Positions 39,676-58,713 of a stretch of 64,000 nucleotides of DNA are shown piece by piece. Source of the DNA: Chrysomallon squamiferum (taxonomy: Eukaryota > Mollusca > Gastropoda > Neomphalida > Peltospiridae); contig CM022669.1 in NCBI GenBank assembly GCA_012295275.1, positions 12,102,980-12,166,979 of the forward strand. The letters are read 5' to 3'. The notes beneath the pieces are model-generated. The model searched no databases. It was not told the DNA's origin and saw nothing but the letters and a program-made list of their open reading frames with translations. A program made the position numbers and the translations under genes. The first letter of the stretch is position 1. Every line of letters begins with the position of its first letter.

Positions 39676-39994
39676 GTATGAGATATCGATAATTACGCAA
39701 ATGGCTGGAAACAGCAGTAAGTTGAACTATAGACTGTTACATAATAGTTGTACACAAAACCGGATGTTAAGATGCGAGTGGGTGAACCTTGGCTCCGTGA
39801 ATTTGTTATCGGGGCTTGTTTATCAATAATACATGTCAACTAAAGTACTGATATATAAGATAATAAGTTAATGTTGTCTCAAAAACTTGGACGTACTCTC
39901 TGACTTCGTTTTACATCCTACGCATCACTGCTTGTCTCGACCGGCGTTTTATTTACCGCATTCTGTGACTCCTTTCTCTTCTCTGTTTATGAAT

Positions 39995-42366
<2,372 letters not shown>

Positions 42367-42875
42367 AAAAAAAAAAAAAAAAGCCTACATGAACATATCC
42401 AAACTTGCATATCTCCAGGCTGTTCGCAGGGAAGATATTTTTACAAAGTCAATACACCGTCTTTATGCAGATTTTGTTTTTGATTTTTTTTTCTTCTCCA
42501 TATTGTATTATTATTATTCATGCCCAAAAAAAAAAAAAAAAAAAAAAAAACAACCCCAAAAATCACTTCATGTTATGATACCCATGAAAAAGAAATAATT
42601 CACTTTATATTTTACTGTCGAGTCAAAAGAAATAGCAATTCACTTCATATATTTTATACCGAGTCAACACACGAACATTAGTTCATTTTATGTTTTATAG
42701 CGAGTCATCCGAAATAACAATTAACTTTATATATTTTATAGCGAGTCAAAAGATACAACAGTTCACTTTATAAAATTAACTTTATCAAGCACTAATGAAA
42801 TATAATTTACAACTCCTTCTGTGTTTTTAATTTTGCATTTCACTGACTACAAAAAAAAAAACAACAACAACAACA

Positions 42876-42913
<38 letters not shown>

Positions 42914-43315
42914 CACGAAGTATTATAATAATATTTAGGACAGCCTATTTAGATACCACACTATCACCAGCTGTGGATTTTACACCAAGTATCACGACAT
43001 ATATTTTAATAGTTTAAAAAATATGTCAAACGTCATTGACATTTGTGACTACGATTAAAGTAACACAACGGTCGCGGGTACTGTAATAAAGTAGGCTTAC
43101 AAATTATGCGGATTCGGGGAGTGGGAGAGTTAAGTGAAAGAAAAACACAGAAGATTAAACAAATGAAAAAAAAAAAAATTTCCACAGAATGAAAGAATAA
43201 GAGAAATGAATGCATGAAACACACTGACCTTGATACAAAGATGTAAAAAGAGGTAGACGGATATATTTACATACGATGTTCTGTTTCGCCTATGTGTGTG
43301 TGTGTGTGTGTATTT

Positions 43316-43318
<3 letters not shown>

Positions 43319-43384
<66 letters not shown>
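43319..43384. repeat. (GA)n microsatellite
   Basis: About 33 GA units, 70 bases before the orphan exon at 43454. A (GT)n tract precedes it at about 43293-43310. Confidence 0.95.
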
Positions 43385-43388
<4 letters not shown>

Positions 43389-43453
43389 TTATGCATAACG
43401 CCCCACATCATTACAAGAGTAAAACTTTTTGACTAATCTGTGTTATGTTACAG

Positions 43454-43597
43454 ACAGTCGTCCAACGTACCAGAACAGTGTCGTTCAACACCGAAGAAAT
43501 ATTTGACCATTTCACGCTGAACGCCGGTCAGTTCACGTTGTGCCAGCTGCGGTTTGATCGAGTCGCCGCTGTGACGTACGGAAACTGTGTAGATTAA
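43454..43597 (+). CDS. Orphan terminal exon with discoidin-like FTLCQLRFD motif
   Basis: A GC-rich island in AT-rich DNA: it follows acceptor GTTACAG, is open for 47 codons in phase 0 and ends in TAA at 43595-43597. The peptide contains VSFNTEEIFDHF and GQFTLCQLRFDRVAAVTYG. 'FTLC-(E/Q)-(V/L)' is the typical last strand of F5/8 type C lectin-like domains. It could be the real 3' end of the gene that includes 39589-39675. No recognised gene name. Confidence 0.4.
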   Translation, partial: TVVQRTRTVSFNTEEIFDHFTLNAGQFTLCQLRFDRVAAVTYGNCVD

Positions 43598-43774
43598 ACG
43601 CTGCTGATAAGCAGCATGCACACGTCTTCAGAATTCACAGTCATCAGAACAAAGATGTAATTTCTCTGCCCGTGAGATAATTATTCATAAATCTCACCAT
43701 GATATGTGGAATTATCGACAATGTGTCTTATATTTTAATTAATTACACGGTAGTTTAGGATATTTCGATTATGG

Positions 43775-43875
43775 TACCTGCTGAATTGCAGCTCTATGAT
43801 CGACACTTACATACATTCTATCATGAGCTTTTTCTGGTTCCAGCCAGTGATTACTCACTACTGGTAGACGCCGAA
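43775..43875 (+). mobile_element. Possible SINE core fragment
   Basis: GAGCTTTTTCTGGTTCCAGC followed by CAGTG and ACTACTGGTA resembles the core of a common gastropod SINE that I know as 'TTCCAGCCAGTG...ACTGGTATATC'. Only about 60 bases are alignable by eye, with no head or tail. Treat as a hint about lineage. Confidence 0.3.
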
Positions 43876-43996
43876 AGACGTTTGAACTATGTAATAAAAT
43901 AGATCTTGATTTGTACTGTGGACTAATTACTTTTTCACAGAAAACGATTTATAAAATTAGAGAAAAAGAGGTAAAGAGAGAAACAGATAGGCAGAC

Positions 43997-43998
<2 letters not shown>

Positions 43999-44053
<55 letters not shown>
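43999..44053. repeat. (GA)n microsatellite
   Basis: About 27 GA units preceded by short (CAGA) repeats. Confidence 0.95.
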
Positions 44054-44057
<4 letters not shown>

Positions 44058-45108
44058 TATGAACATACAAACTCAGCATCATGTGTACGTGCACATACAC
44101 ACACACAACCCACACACTAAACTATATAAATGCACACAAGTACGCATGCACTAAAAATCACTCAAGTAATTCTTTTAACTAATTCTCTTTAGCAAATTTC
44201 AGAATCAGGTATATCTGAAGCACACCTCAAATTTCCCACCTAGAGCTTTTGTTTCCAGTCGGCCTCAGTTTGCCTAGCCCAGTGTTAAATTATCATTTTA
44301 AAATGAATGGCACTTTGACCTTTGCTTCACTCAGCAAGTGATCGTAATGTGTCAAGCAGTCATTTTTAATTTGTACGTGACCTATACTTTACGTCTGGAT
44401 TTGCGTCACATTGCGTTTGTTGCGCTACATCTTAATCTCATATATATATACTTTATGTTTCCAGTGACCTCATTATATATGTATCTATATACATACATGT
44501 ATAAAATTATTATTTTTACTTTTATTTCTTTACCACATGTATACAGTCTGAATTTTCTGCGCTCCAGGCAGAATCTTTATATTAATGTATTCGAACTGGC
44601 CGATTCCCAAATGAAGAATATTTATTGGTTAAGCAAAAAGCAAAACTTTGGCACCATTTGTTAAATATTATATGTAATTAAAAAACAAATTTAAAAAGAC
44701 AGAATTAATCATTTTAATTATATTGGTAATAATATCTTTAAAATAAGTCTCTCAGCTTTTATCAATAATAACACGTGCATGCATGTGCTTAGGTGTAAAT
44801 ATGTACTGTTTTGTATATTAGTGTTAGAAGAAATTATATATATCCTATGAATCAACAACAACAACATAAACAAAAATAGAGATATTCCTTAGATATGGCC
44901 ACGAATTTTCTAGGGTGATCCTAGGGCATGTCCCTCTTGAAATTTTTGAAATGTAGATAGCGGGAAAACGATTTTAATATAAATAATATTTAATCGAGAT
45001 AAAATGTGTTGCAAAAACCATATCATGGGACAGGAATATTAATTATGTAGATCTCTTTGCCAATCTAATGTAACGACAAAAACTGATTTGGACGCGAACC
45101 GTTTTACA

Positions 45109-46864
<1,756 letters not shown>

Positions 46865-47003
46865 CCCTCTGATGATGTCACAAGTTCTAATTATAGTCAC
46901 GGAATCCCTGGGGAAGCCCTATCGTATCGAGACCAATGATTGGTTTCGTTTAGTAAAACTGCTAGGGATTGGCGAAGTGTAAGCTCGGCACGACCAGACC
47001 AAT
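46865..47003 (+). promoter_or_regulatory. Putative ELL promoter / 5' UTR
   Basis: Directly upstream of the ELL ATG the GC content rises. It contains ATGATGTCACA (CRE-like, near 46873) and GACCAATGATTGG (near 46931), an inverted pair of CCAAT boxes of the kind NF-Y binds. No TATA box is obvious, in keeping with a housekeeping gene. Position and motifs are seen; activity is inferred. Confidence 0.4.
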
Positions 47004-50000
47004 ATGGCTGCATTATTGGAAGGACAGGATTATGGTCTCATCTCAAACGAAGCTTCCAGTGGCCACAAAACTGTAATTCATGTTAAATTAACAGACTCTG
47101 CTCTTAGAGCATTAGAAGAATTCTCGAAGATCAAAGTAAGTGTTGCTAATTTGTGAAGGAAAGTGTGATTTATAAGCTTCCAACTGTTAGTTAGTGGAAG
47201 TGCAAACTTCGCAAATTTTTCGTTCGCCTGGGTGGCTAAAGCGAGCATAAGGTGACTAGTTTCTACTCATTGTGAAACTTTATTTACTAAATTACACGAG
47301 AAGAGATATAGTTATTATATATGTTAACACTAGATGTTAATAAATTGCCGCCGGTCTATAAGTTTTTCCACAGTGGAAAATTTTCACAACTTCGTGCAAT
47401 TTCAGATTTCCTAACATGGACATATCAAATCGATAAATAATGCACTTTTCGTTTTTTCTTTATTAGTGTTACTTTTTTTTCTTTTCAGGACGTAACATAT
47501 TCAATTTAATTTAAGGAAAATTGGTTTAGTTTTTCATCTTATCAATTATTATTAATCTGTCAATCTTTATTGTAGTGAAAAACAATGTTTTTGTTCGGTG
47601 TGGTGGGGATGTCTGGGAAATATATGTGTATGTGTGTGTATATATATATATATATATATACACATATATAAAAATGTCTTGCCATGAACTAGTTGAAGTA
47701 TGTATTTATAACATGATTCATATTCCTTACACATTTCTGTATATAAATTGAAATAAATGGACAAAAAAGTTAATTTAAGGAATATTAAATAAGGAACAAT
47801 TACTGTGGGTTTATACAAATCTGAATGCATACTGAAACTTTAGAAGTATATACTATTATATATATATATATATAGATATATAAGTATAACTCAGTTAACT
47901 GGAAGTTTATTACTTTCATTTTTTCCCATGTAGTTCAGAAAGAAAACTCTGTTTTCATTTTCATATGGAATAATGCCTGTCCAGCTTGAAACTGATATTG
48001 TTCATTGAATCAGTAGCATGATGGCTGTACATTTGATTACTTGATGCACATCTGGCAAAACCTGGACAATTGTTGGCCTACTTAATGTTGAGAATAGTCA
48101 TGAACACAGGCATACAATGTATCTAATGTACAAAAGGAACAATAGTGATGTACAAATAAACAATTTTACAAAGACTAAATCGAAAAAATATAAATTGTTA
48201 TGGTTATTCTTTTATAATATTTAACAAAATTGGCTCTCCACGTAGGAGTAGTATAGCTTTCAGATAGTTAAATATATCCATGAACAACAATTATTTATAC
48301 TCTCCTTAATATACATTTCTTGATATACTAACATATGGCATAAACTTGATAAAGATTATAACAAAAATGAATTAATGAAATAAAGCTTGGGAAATTATTT
48401 ATTATCTACAAATTTCCACATCAGCAGTTAGACAAATAATAGAAGATTAACTGAGAACATCACGTTTACTAGATATTACTAACCATTTAGGAAGATGGAT
48501 TCATTATATTTTAACTGAAAACATTCATCGTTTTCATTTCAAATGATGTTAATCACAATTTTATATTAAATGAGGTCTGTAAGAGATATAGTATATTGTT
48601 CTTTTTAATATTATGTAGAACTGATGAACAACAACTGAACTTCATCTCCTGTCAAAAAATGAAAGCCAATTTTCAAAAAGTTGTTTTCAGGCATTGTTTC
48701 AAATAGCAACTTTAATTTTGAATGTTAATATAAGATACGCCTAGGCAGTTTTCTCTTTGAAAACGGCATCTCTTAAATAATGTTCTACCATATGCCAGTG
48801 TATAGTGAAGTAATAAAACAAAATTCACACAAGAAGCATTAGTGGCACTATTTCTTTCAGATTTGTAAAAATGTACTTCAGTCAACATAATTAATTTTTG
48901 TTATAACATCTATCATTATTTGCACATTTATTAATGATAATTTCAATGGTCCCATGATTTACAAAATACCTAAATGTAAAACCTCATTAAATCAAAATGG
49001 AAACATTCATTTGGTTTTGAAATTTGCTACTGTATTTCAGTTAATTAATGCAGGATAGTATTAAAGAAAAAATGTGATGCTCCTTATTAAAAAATGAACA
49101 ATTTAATAATATTTTTTGTTACAAATTTGCTAGAAGTATATGTTGTTTATTTTTATTTTATTTTTTTATTTATTTATTTATTTTTATACTGCTTCTATAT
49201 AAACCATAATCAAAAGCCTCCATTTGGTATACTGCTGATTATTAAAAAGAAAAGCTTCATAAAGTGTTTATTTTGTATTTAAGCATGAATTAATGTATCA
49301 TTATTGAGATAAAACTGCATTTTGAAAATTTAATGATCATGAAAATAATACATAAAACATAAAACACAAAAATTAACATAAATGCTGATACTGCATTCCT
49401 TAAATTTTATATTTATTTATTAGTTGGAACTAATAAAAATGGATTTTTGTTGATTGGATAACAGTTTGGTCTAATCAAGCGACTGCCAATAATAGTTGTA
49501 TATTATACTTTTTAATATATAAAAGACACTGTTTATTTTTTTTTGTGCTATTTTTGCTATAGCTGCTGCTGTATAGTTTGCTTATTTCTAAAAAAAGATG
49601 CTTTACTGGATTCTTTCATTAACAGTTTCATACAGATGTTCGTGTGATATAGTCAATATGGCTAAATTTGATTTACGTATGGATGCAGCTAATGATCATT
49701 ATTAAGTACTAATTTCAAATAAATTAGTGTGCACTTGGGTTCACTACATTAAACATCATTGCCATCTAGCCACGGTGGCCATTGCTGTCTTCATTAAATA
49801 TTCCAGCATCCCAGATGTGGGGCACCTTATGATAATTTTCTGTTTTTTTTTATTAAAAGCTATTTTTATTATTATAAAACAAGTTCTCCAAATATCTATG
49901 TACATGCATCCCACCATATACATATGTACAAGCTTGTATATAACACGACTGTGGAGATGACAAGAATTAAAGATTACCTATTCCAGGCAATATACAGGAT

Positions 50001-50408
50001 GGCACATACCACAGTTTTTAAATGACACAGGTTTGATGCTTCAAAAGAATGGTGCATATGTACATATTGAATTTATGTGGTATAAAAGAACTTGTACCAC
50101 AACTTTGGTTGACACACATTTATTATTGCAGACAGTTGCTATAAATGCATACTGAATATGCAGGATTTTGTGAATACCATATTAAACATCCTTTGATGGA
50201 CCTAGCTTATTTATATTACAGCAGTATAAATGTGCATATTGAATATGCAAAGTCTTGTGACACCCTGTGATATATCCTTTGAAGGACCTGACTTGTTGCT
50301 GCAGAAAACTGGTATAAAGGTGCCTATTAAATATGTTGAGCTTCATGAAATACATTGTGAAAGAAAGTATACCATATAATTTAATGAACAGGCTTTATGG
50401 TGTGTTTA

Positions 50409-50472
<64 letters not shown>

Positions 50473-51176
50473 TTTTGAATCTATAATCATCTGTAGTGCA
50501 CACTGTACATTTTAAGTACACATTGCATTGTCCAGACTAGTGTTGATACTTTGTGGGTGTATGTCAATAAGAACAGGTGTTTGAATTCAGCCATTAACAA
50601 CTACAGTGTTTGCTGCTCTGTACAGGTGTACATATATACCTGTTCTTTTCAACATTTGCAAATAAGAACCAAATTAAACGAAGATAAATGTTACAGTAAA
50701 ACACTTTGTTGTGGAAGTTACATTTTAGATTAATTTTATTTGTCTTGTTAACTGCAAAGAGAAAGTGCAAACTTTGATAAAATATTTTTAACCGTTTCCT
50801 TGCAATAAGCAGATATATCGACTCAAATTTTATGAGTTAATTGCGGAAAATGGATATACCGCATAGCCTTAAAAAAAAAAAAAAAAAAACCTTTTCATTA
50901 TGCTGGAAGAAGTAAATATGCTCAAAGGTACTCCCCAAAATATCAGCCCAAAATAAAAGTACATTGCGCCATGTGTGGGGTGGCAGTTATTAGTCTTTTT
51001 ATTTTGCTTGGGCTGTTTTTAATGAAAAGGTGAAACAAAACTGAAAACTTTATTACAGCCCAAAAGAAAATTAAAACAAGTATGTGTAAAAATATTTCAG
51101 ATTTTAATTAATTTTTTCTCATTTGTCTTTTACTGAATAGACACATAGAACAAAATATATACACGTATACAAATAC

Positions 51177-51219
<43 letters not shown>

Positions 51220-52187
51220 GATTAATCGTATTTCACTTCCTTTACTAAACATTATAGATCTGTTTAGAAATGAAAAAGAAAACCTAAGGTCATAAATTCA
51301 AAAAGATAGTTCATAGAATAGTTTCTTTGACACTTTATTTTATATCTGCACAATGGATCACTTACTTTACTGTTGACATGATAGATCACTACTTAATAAA
51401 AATAACATTAATACGTGTGTATATGGATTTGTGGTATCAGATGTTTTAATCAGCAAAAAAAACAAAACAATCCCTTTGATATTCTGTGATATTGGCATGG
51501 GCTAATAAAGTAATAACTCATTAATTTTCATTAACAATAATACATTTAAATAATAATAAAGCTATAAATCATACGAGTATTATTTCAGTCTGATTTTTAA
51601 TAACCAAATAATGTCGTCTTTCTTTGTAATTTGAAGACAAGGGATGATAATAATCTTTCTTCAGAACTCTGTGTAAACGGTCCAATTCCCTTTAGCTGTA
51701 ATAGCATTAATACACGAAACTAGTTTCCAGTAACTGTAACAAAGCTAAACTATTTCTATAGCTACCTGGCTTATATGGTTACTGCCTGTGCCAAACATTT
51801 TGACTGTTGTTTTGTAAAAAATGCTTCATCAGTGATATACTATTACAGTTGTTGAGCAAATATAGGTAAAATACCTTCTTTAACTTTAAAATAAAATAAA
51901 TTACAGAAAATAGATAGCTAGATAGGTTTATCGATCTGTCTGTCCATATGTATTTGTGTATGAGTGTCAGTCTCATTATATTATTTCACATGTATGTATA
52001 TTTATCTATCTACACGTGCATTCATGTACAATAACTTACATAGCATAACAGACAACAGTGTTTGACATACAGTTCCAGTAATTTACATATTAATTAATTC
52101 ATTTATATAATTTTGATAGTTAACATTTTGCAAATAATTAGAGCAAACGTACTGATTATCATGTACATGCATGTGCATACACACTTT

Positions 52188-52227
<40 letters not shown>

Positions 52228-52425
52228 TATACTCTGAATAGTGATAAATCCATATGATGAAATAAAATCTTTTATAGCCAAAGTATTTTTTGTAATTTCT
52301 GTTTTGTTAATATTGATGTTCATAGTGTTTGCCATTTTGGATCTAGCACACTAAACAGTAATGTCACAGCTGGTCAGAAGCCATAGAGCAATATTTCATA
52401 ATTTATGTTGTAATATATTAATACC

Positions 52426-52464
<39 letters not shown>

Positions 52465-52470
52465 TGTGTA

Positions 52471-52519
<49 letters not shown>

Positions 52520-52755
52520 GTGTGTGTGGTGTGGTGTGTAATTTAATCTTTGGTATTATATGAAAAAATGGTCTTTAAAACTTTATTAAAATAGTTTCAT
52601 TTGTAACTTACATTGTTACAACTTTCATCAGTATAATGGTTTTTCCAGAATTCATAAATTTATATTTTTATTTCAGTGAAGTAAATCTCTATTAAGAATG
52701 TAAATTTTATTTATTAAGCTATCATTTCTGGTCCATGAAAACCTATAGTAAACAG

Positions 52756-52792
<37 letters not shown>

Positions 52793-53695
52793 TATGCAGT
52801 GACATTTTGTTTAAATTTTAAAATTGTAAGTTTGAATTTAAAGTAGTGTTTTGTTTTAAAACAATTTTTTGCATACAATTTTATATGTTAATTTAACAAT
52901 TGTTATCACATTCCTTCAACATGACTGATGTTAAATGTTCTTTTAATTTATCTTTGTAAAAAAAATGATAAATTGTCATCATTTTTACCAAGCTTTCACA
53001 TCAATAAGTTTTATTTAGACATCATTTCTGTGAGATTTTTTTTTTATTTTCTTTATTATTATTGTTGCTGTTGTTATTTCATTATTATTTTATTTAATTT
53101 ATTATTACTATTATTTATTTATTATTAATTTTTTTTTTTTAAATTCATTTTTTTTTTTATTTTTAAATTTATTTACCTTGACTTTGTTTTCAAATTAAAT
53201 GTAAGTATTTAAATTAATTTTTTTGTTTTGGTTTTTAAATGTTTTTCAAATTAACATTTGTGAATAACTTAGGATATTAATTTTCTTGTTTGTACTTTAT
53301 TCTGTTATTTTATGGTTCATTTATTATTAGGAACTTTTAATTTTATATTTTGTTGTAAATTTATTCTCTTTCTCTGTCTTTCTGTCTCTCTCTGTCTCTC
53401 TCTCTCTCTCACACACATACACACACACAGACAGACAGAGACACACACAAGATTATCTTCATATTTTCATTACATTTCATTTTTCCTTTTATCTACATTC
53501 AAAATGTTGTTTATGTCACTGACAAATGAAAAAAATGTAGATATCCTAAATCTTGTTTTCTTAGTCTATACATTACTTTTGATCTACAGTTTTTATGCAT
53601 CATTCTTGATCTAGGTACTGACCTTGTCAGCATGATCATAAATTCATTTCCTTGTTTGATAAAATGTTTTGTAAATCCACCATGTTTTATTACTA

Positions 53696-53730
<35 letters not shown>

Positions 53731-54149
53731 CATACATACATCATTTGGATTGGCTATTTCTCAAAACAAATTACCTTTCTGAGAGAAAAAACTAGCTGTA
53801 TTTCAGCAGCTGAAATGATTTCTTAGATGCACTTGAGTAGAGTTTAATAATATCAACAAAACATTATTTGATAATTACTGTTAGTGGTTAAAATAAAATG
53901 TCAAGAAAGGACTTGGAGATTCAAAAATATTTTTTATTTATTTGTTTTTTGTTGTTTTTTAATTATTATTATTCATTTTTTTATCATTCATATGTCTTAA
54001 ATGTTTTAGATATGGTTTTCATGTACACAAGTCAGCCAGAAATTTTTAAAACATTTTTTTTATATTAAATGTTTAACATTTTTTTTTTTATTATTATCTT
54101 CAGATCTGCCACAGTCATGCCATATGCTATTCCTTTTTATTAAAAAAAT

Positions 54150-54181
<32 letters not shown>

Positions 54182-55238
54182 TGTGTGTGTGTGTGCATGT
54201 GCATTTTTCTGTAGATGAGATCCCTAAAACAACAACTGATAATCGATGAACACAAGTTTCATATTCTGTTAAATAATATAACTATTTTCTGTGTGTCATA
54301 TAACATTTTGTAAAATATGGACTAATTATATATAATCATGGGTGTGTAAGGCTGAAATTAAGGCAAAACATCTGGGCAAATGAATAAGGAAAAATGCAAA
54401 TTAACTTCATTTACTGTAGAATTATTTTTTTTTTATTATTTTTTTTTTTACTTTTCTTTCTATCTATTCTGTTGAATCATGCAAATTTATACAAGCTGTC
54501 AATTTAATCTTGAATTTACTTCATTTTTTTTTTTTTTTTAAAGTGATGATTTAACAACAGAGAATTTAGAAATATAATTTAACAGGTTTTTCTTTTTTTC
54601 TCTTTTTCTTTTTTTAATTACTCTATTCTGGATTTAATGGCATTGAGTTCTTATGACAGTCTGAAATCTTCATTATTTTTAGCAAAAAGCTTTTTTTTAA
54701 ATAGAATATGTTCATTATTCTGAAATGAAAAATAATCACGCAACAATCTATTTTTTAATTTCACTCATTTATCATTTTTATGTCAGGCGTTACTCACTGT
54801 TATTATTATTGTTATCATTATTGTTGTTATTATTATTTTTATTTCAGGATTTTAATCACATACAGCAAACATTTGTAATATGTGCACATGTTTGATGTAT
54901 AGACATAGACATTAATAAGAACTAGATGTAAACAGCTATATATATTAGAGCAATGTCCTCTTGTAGGTCAGAGACATTTGTGCGTAGGAGACTGCCCAGT
55001 CGGTTAAGTCACTATTTGCTGATGGTCATGCAATGGTTGTACAAATATAGATGTTAGCAACACAGCAGTTGTGTCATAATAGTGTTAAAACACGTTTTAT
55101 TATTCCATATGTCTGTTTTGTGTGTGTGTGTGTGTATGTGAATACACTTAGCTTGATGTTTATATAAAGATGAATACTTACATACATGCATACATACGTA
55201 TATACATACATACATACATGCATACATACGTATATACA

Positions 55239-55270
<32 letters not shown>

Positions 55271-58200
55271 AATATACACATACACACATACACACATACA
55301 TACACAGATACACATACATACACACATATACACACATAAATACACATACACACACATACATACATACATACATACACACACACACATACACACACATATA
55401 CATACAAGCATATATTTATTCATTGGTCCATCATCTATTCATGTATCCACTTCTACAAATGCACACCGACACTCATACACACAACAAAAGAAAGTAATAT
55501 TAACACATTTACTGATACATCAACACATTATTATAAAGTGTTACTTTCACACATATTTAAAGTGATCTCTTTACACATTGTTAAATTTGCAGTAGCATAT
55601 TTACAGGTGTTCATTGTCCTTGATGAAAGATGCCCAGTATTTATTTTTTATGCATATATTCAGACACATATTTACTAGTTTATTAGATGAAATATAAAGT
55701 ATTCAGACAAATATTTACTGGTTTATTAGATGAAATACAAAGTATTCAGCCATGCTTATGTCCATATAAGTTCAGCCATTAAATGAATACCAAAAATAAC
55801 TCTGCATGTTACGTTTTTATTTTTCCCATAATGTAATTATTCTTTCCAAAATTCCCACAGTGCACCACTTAACAAAATTATCTATGCAATTGAGTGCTAA
55901 CTCATAAATACACTAAATTTATATTCTAATGTTAATAATTATGATTTTTTCTTTCTTTCTTTTTTTACAGTCAAAAACATCTCAACAACCTTCCATTCAA
56001 TTCCAAGGCAACAATGGGGTAAGTATTCATGTATGAAAGATTAAAAGATTAAAAGTATCCATAGAAAAGAAAATATTTATATTCAAGAGCAGTGTCAGTA
56101 TTTTTTTTCATTTTCACTCTTTTTGTTCATACAGAATTTATTGTTTGATATTCTGGGTCTAATGTTAAATTATGTATATTTATAAATATGTATATATATA
56201 TATATATTTATTTTTTTTAATGGTACAAATACTTCTGTTTTGTAAGATTTTAAATAAATAACTAAATTCACGATGTACATTTATTCTGTAAAATAAAGAG
56301 TATGCAATTCCAAACAAAGTCACAGTAAGATTTTTTTTTTTTTGATACATTAAAGATATTTAATTATTAAATTTTTATTTATTTTAAATTTGTTTTTAGT
56401 TTTATTATTATTATTTTTTTTTTTTTTCCCCTGTGGAAGGTTTTACAGATAAATTTTTAGAAAAACATTTATTTTAAAAACAATCTTTTTCTTCATTCTT
56501 TTTTTAAAAGTTTTCCTTTAAGAAAAGGACCAATAATGATTTAGCAAATGTAGAATTAAATATAATAAAAAATTATTATATTTTCAAATTGTTGCATTTT
56601 ATCATTTTTAATAGCACTTAGATGTTTTTTTTTTAATCTTTAGCTTTATAAATTATTATTACTTTCAGTTGAATAATGTGTTTATACAGCTGTTTCTATA
56701 TAAATTACAATTTATGAAAATTATGAGCTTAATTCTATAATGTTATAGATATTATTTATATTATCTTATGAAGTGAAAATGTAACATGTGACACAGATTA
56801 CTTCAGTATAGCTTGTAAATTATTTAATAGATAATATTTTTGTGTATTTCAAGAATTTGTTGCTTGCTATACAAGCAAAAAAAAAAAAAATTATGTATAT
56901 GTGTGTGTGTCTGCCAACTCACAAGTATACTTAGTTCAAGGCAAATAGTTTTGTGTGTGTGTGTGTGTATATGCAGTTGTTGGTGTTGACTTTTATTTAT
57001 CTTGTTCAGTTACAGTTATACATTTTACAGTTATCTTTATTTCAATGGCCTTCAGCAAATAGTTGGTGTTTTAAGTTGTTTTGCTTTTTGGTTTTTTTTA
57101 TTTATGTTTGTTAGTCAGAGAGGAAAGGTTCAGTTTGTTGACTTGATGAGACTTGGTGTTTGGTACATCTTGACACCAAGCTGTACACTATTGTAAACTG
57201 TTAAGAAAACTTTGTTGAAAAGGAAAAAAAAAAAAAGTTATCCCTACATTTGTCACTAAATGTACTGTGTACTGTTGTGTGTGACTTAAAGAGTGTAGTT
57301 ATAAATTCACCATTTTTTAAATCTTTTTTTAAATTTGTTTTTTAAAGCAGTTGTATTTATTGTTTATTATTACTATTTTGAAATCATTTGTTTAAGGTTA
57401 ATATTTACACAAGTGCCAAGTATTCACTTTATTTATTAATAATTATAAAGGATGTAAGTAAAATAGTTCATTTTTATACATTTGTTCCTGTTTCTGAATT
57501 CCAGTATTATAGTTTTTTAATTTAGCTTTGATATTTACAATTTATTTTAATTAATTTAGTTATTAATTTATTTGGCTGGGTTATTGTTTTTTTTTTTTTA
57601 ATTTGGATTCTTGTTCTTTTTCAAGAGTGTTCAATCTACTTACAGTTTTTTTTCAATCAGATTTGTTGCTTTTTTTTAAATTTCTGATTGTCTTATTTGA
57701 TTTTAATTTATTTGATTATTTTGTTGTTGTTGAGTGGATAGGGGTTGATACTTTTGAAATACAAATTTTGTTCCATTGATTTGCTTGTACATTTACATAT
57801 TTAAATCATTATTTCCATTTTATTTTATTCTGTATTTATTGTTTTTGTTGGGTTTTTCTTTTTTTTCTTTTTATTTCATATGTTATCTCATTTTTATTTT
57901 ACTATTTTATTTATTTTTTCAGTTAATTTTCTATTTTTAATTCATTCTATTTTGGGTTTTTTTTTCATTTTTGTAATATTTTTTTATTTTTTATTTTTTA
58001 CTTTTTTTACTTTTTTTATTATTTTTTTTATTTATTTATTTTATTTTATTTTATTTTTTTATTTATATATTTTTTTATATTTTTTTTGTATTATTTTTAA
58101 TTTTTTTATTTTTTTCATTTCATTTCATTTTATTTTATTTCATTTTTGACAGTTCTTAATTTAAAAAACTACTAATTTTGCAGTATGTTAACGTACCAGT

Positions 58201-58671
58201 TGAGGTGTCCTCAGACAGCTCTCCAGCCACCCGCACATTCCAGTTTGCCTTTTCCAACATCCCCTCTGATCGCAACGGAAGCTTTGAATGCATGGAACAA
58301 CTCGACAGGTGCTTAATTCAGTAAATTTATTTTCAAATTTTAACATTAATAAACTCTACCAAAAGTAGTACAGGTCAACCGTCCCTTTGTTTCCATTCCT
58401 CAGTGTCTGTATCCTGTCCTAAATGATTTATGTCTAAGAAAACATTCAGCAGAGATGGTAGATGAAATGTAAATGTTTACAAATAATTAACAAATATAAG
58501 CTTGTGTGTTGTGTGTGTGTGTGTGTTACAATGTTTTTTTTAAACTTCTTGGAATGTTAATCTTTAATAATGAATTTACAGGTCAATTTTCATCTAATTA
58601 AATTTTCAGATTATTATTTATTATTTTTTTAATGTTTATTATTACTAAAAGAAAAAACCCATTATTATGTT

Positions 58672-58713
<42 letters not shown>

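Larger units (their letters stand above)
47136..55970 (+). other. ELL intron 1
   Basis: An 8.8-kb intron with no recognised nested gene. It holds the minisatellite at 50053-50370, (CA)n near 51180-51217 and 52194-52223, and interrupted (GT)n at 52430-52540. A CA/GT palindrome lies at 54150-54194 and a large (CATA)n array at about 55170-55410. Confidence 0.6.

Noticed and set aside
44338-44664. 108-codon open frame
   Set aside because: AT-rich, no splice or start context, no recognisable motif; likely chance.
55054-55497. Long overlapping open frames on both strands rich in Met-Tyr-Val-Cys or His-Thr-Tyr-Ile
   Set aside because: They are translations of the (CATA)n/(CACATA)n array, which has no stops in several frames.
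57880-58149. 89-codon Phe-rich open frame
   Set aside because: T-rich low-complexity intron DNA serving as the pyrimidine tract before ELL exon 3.
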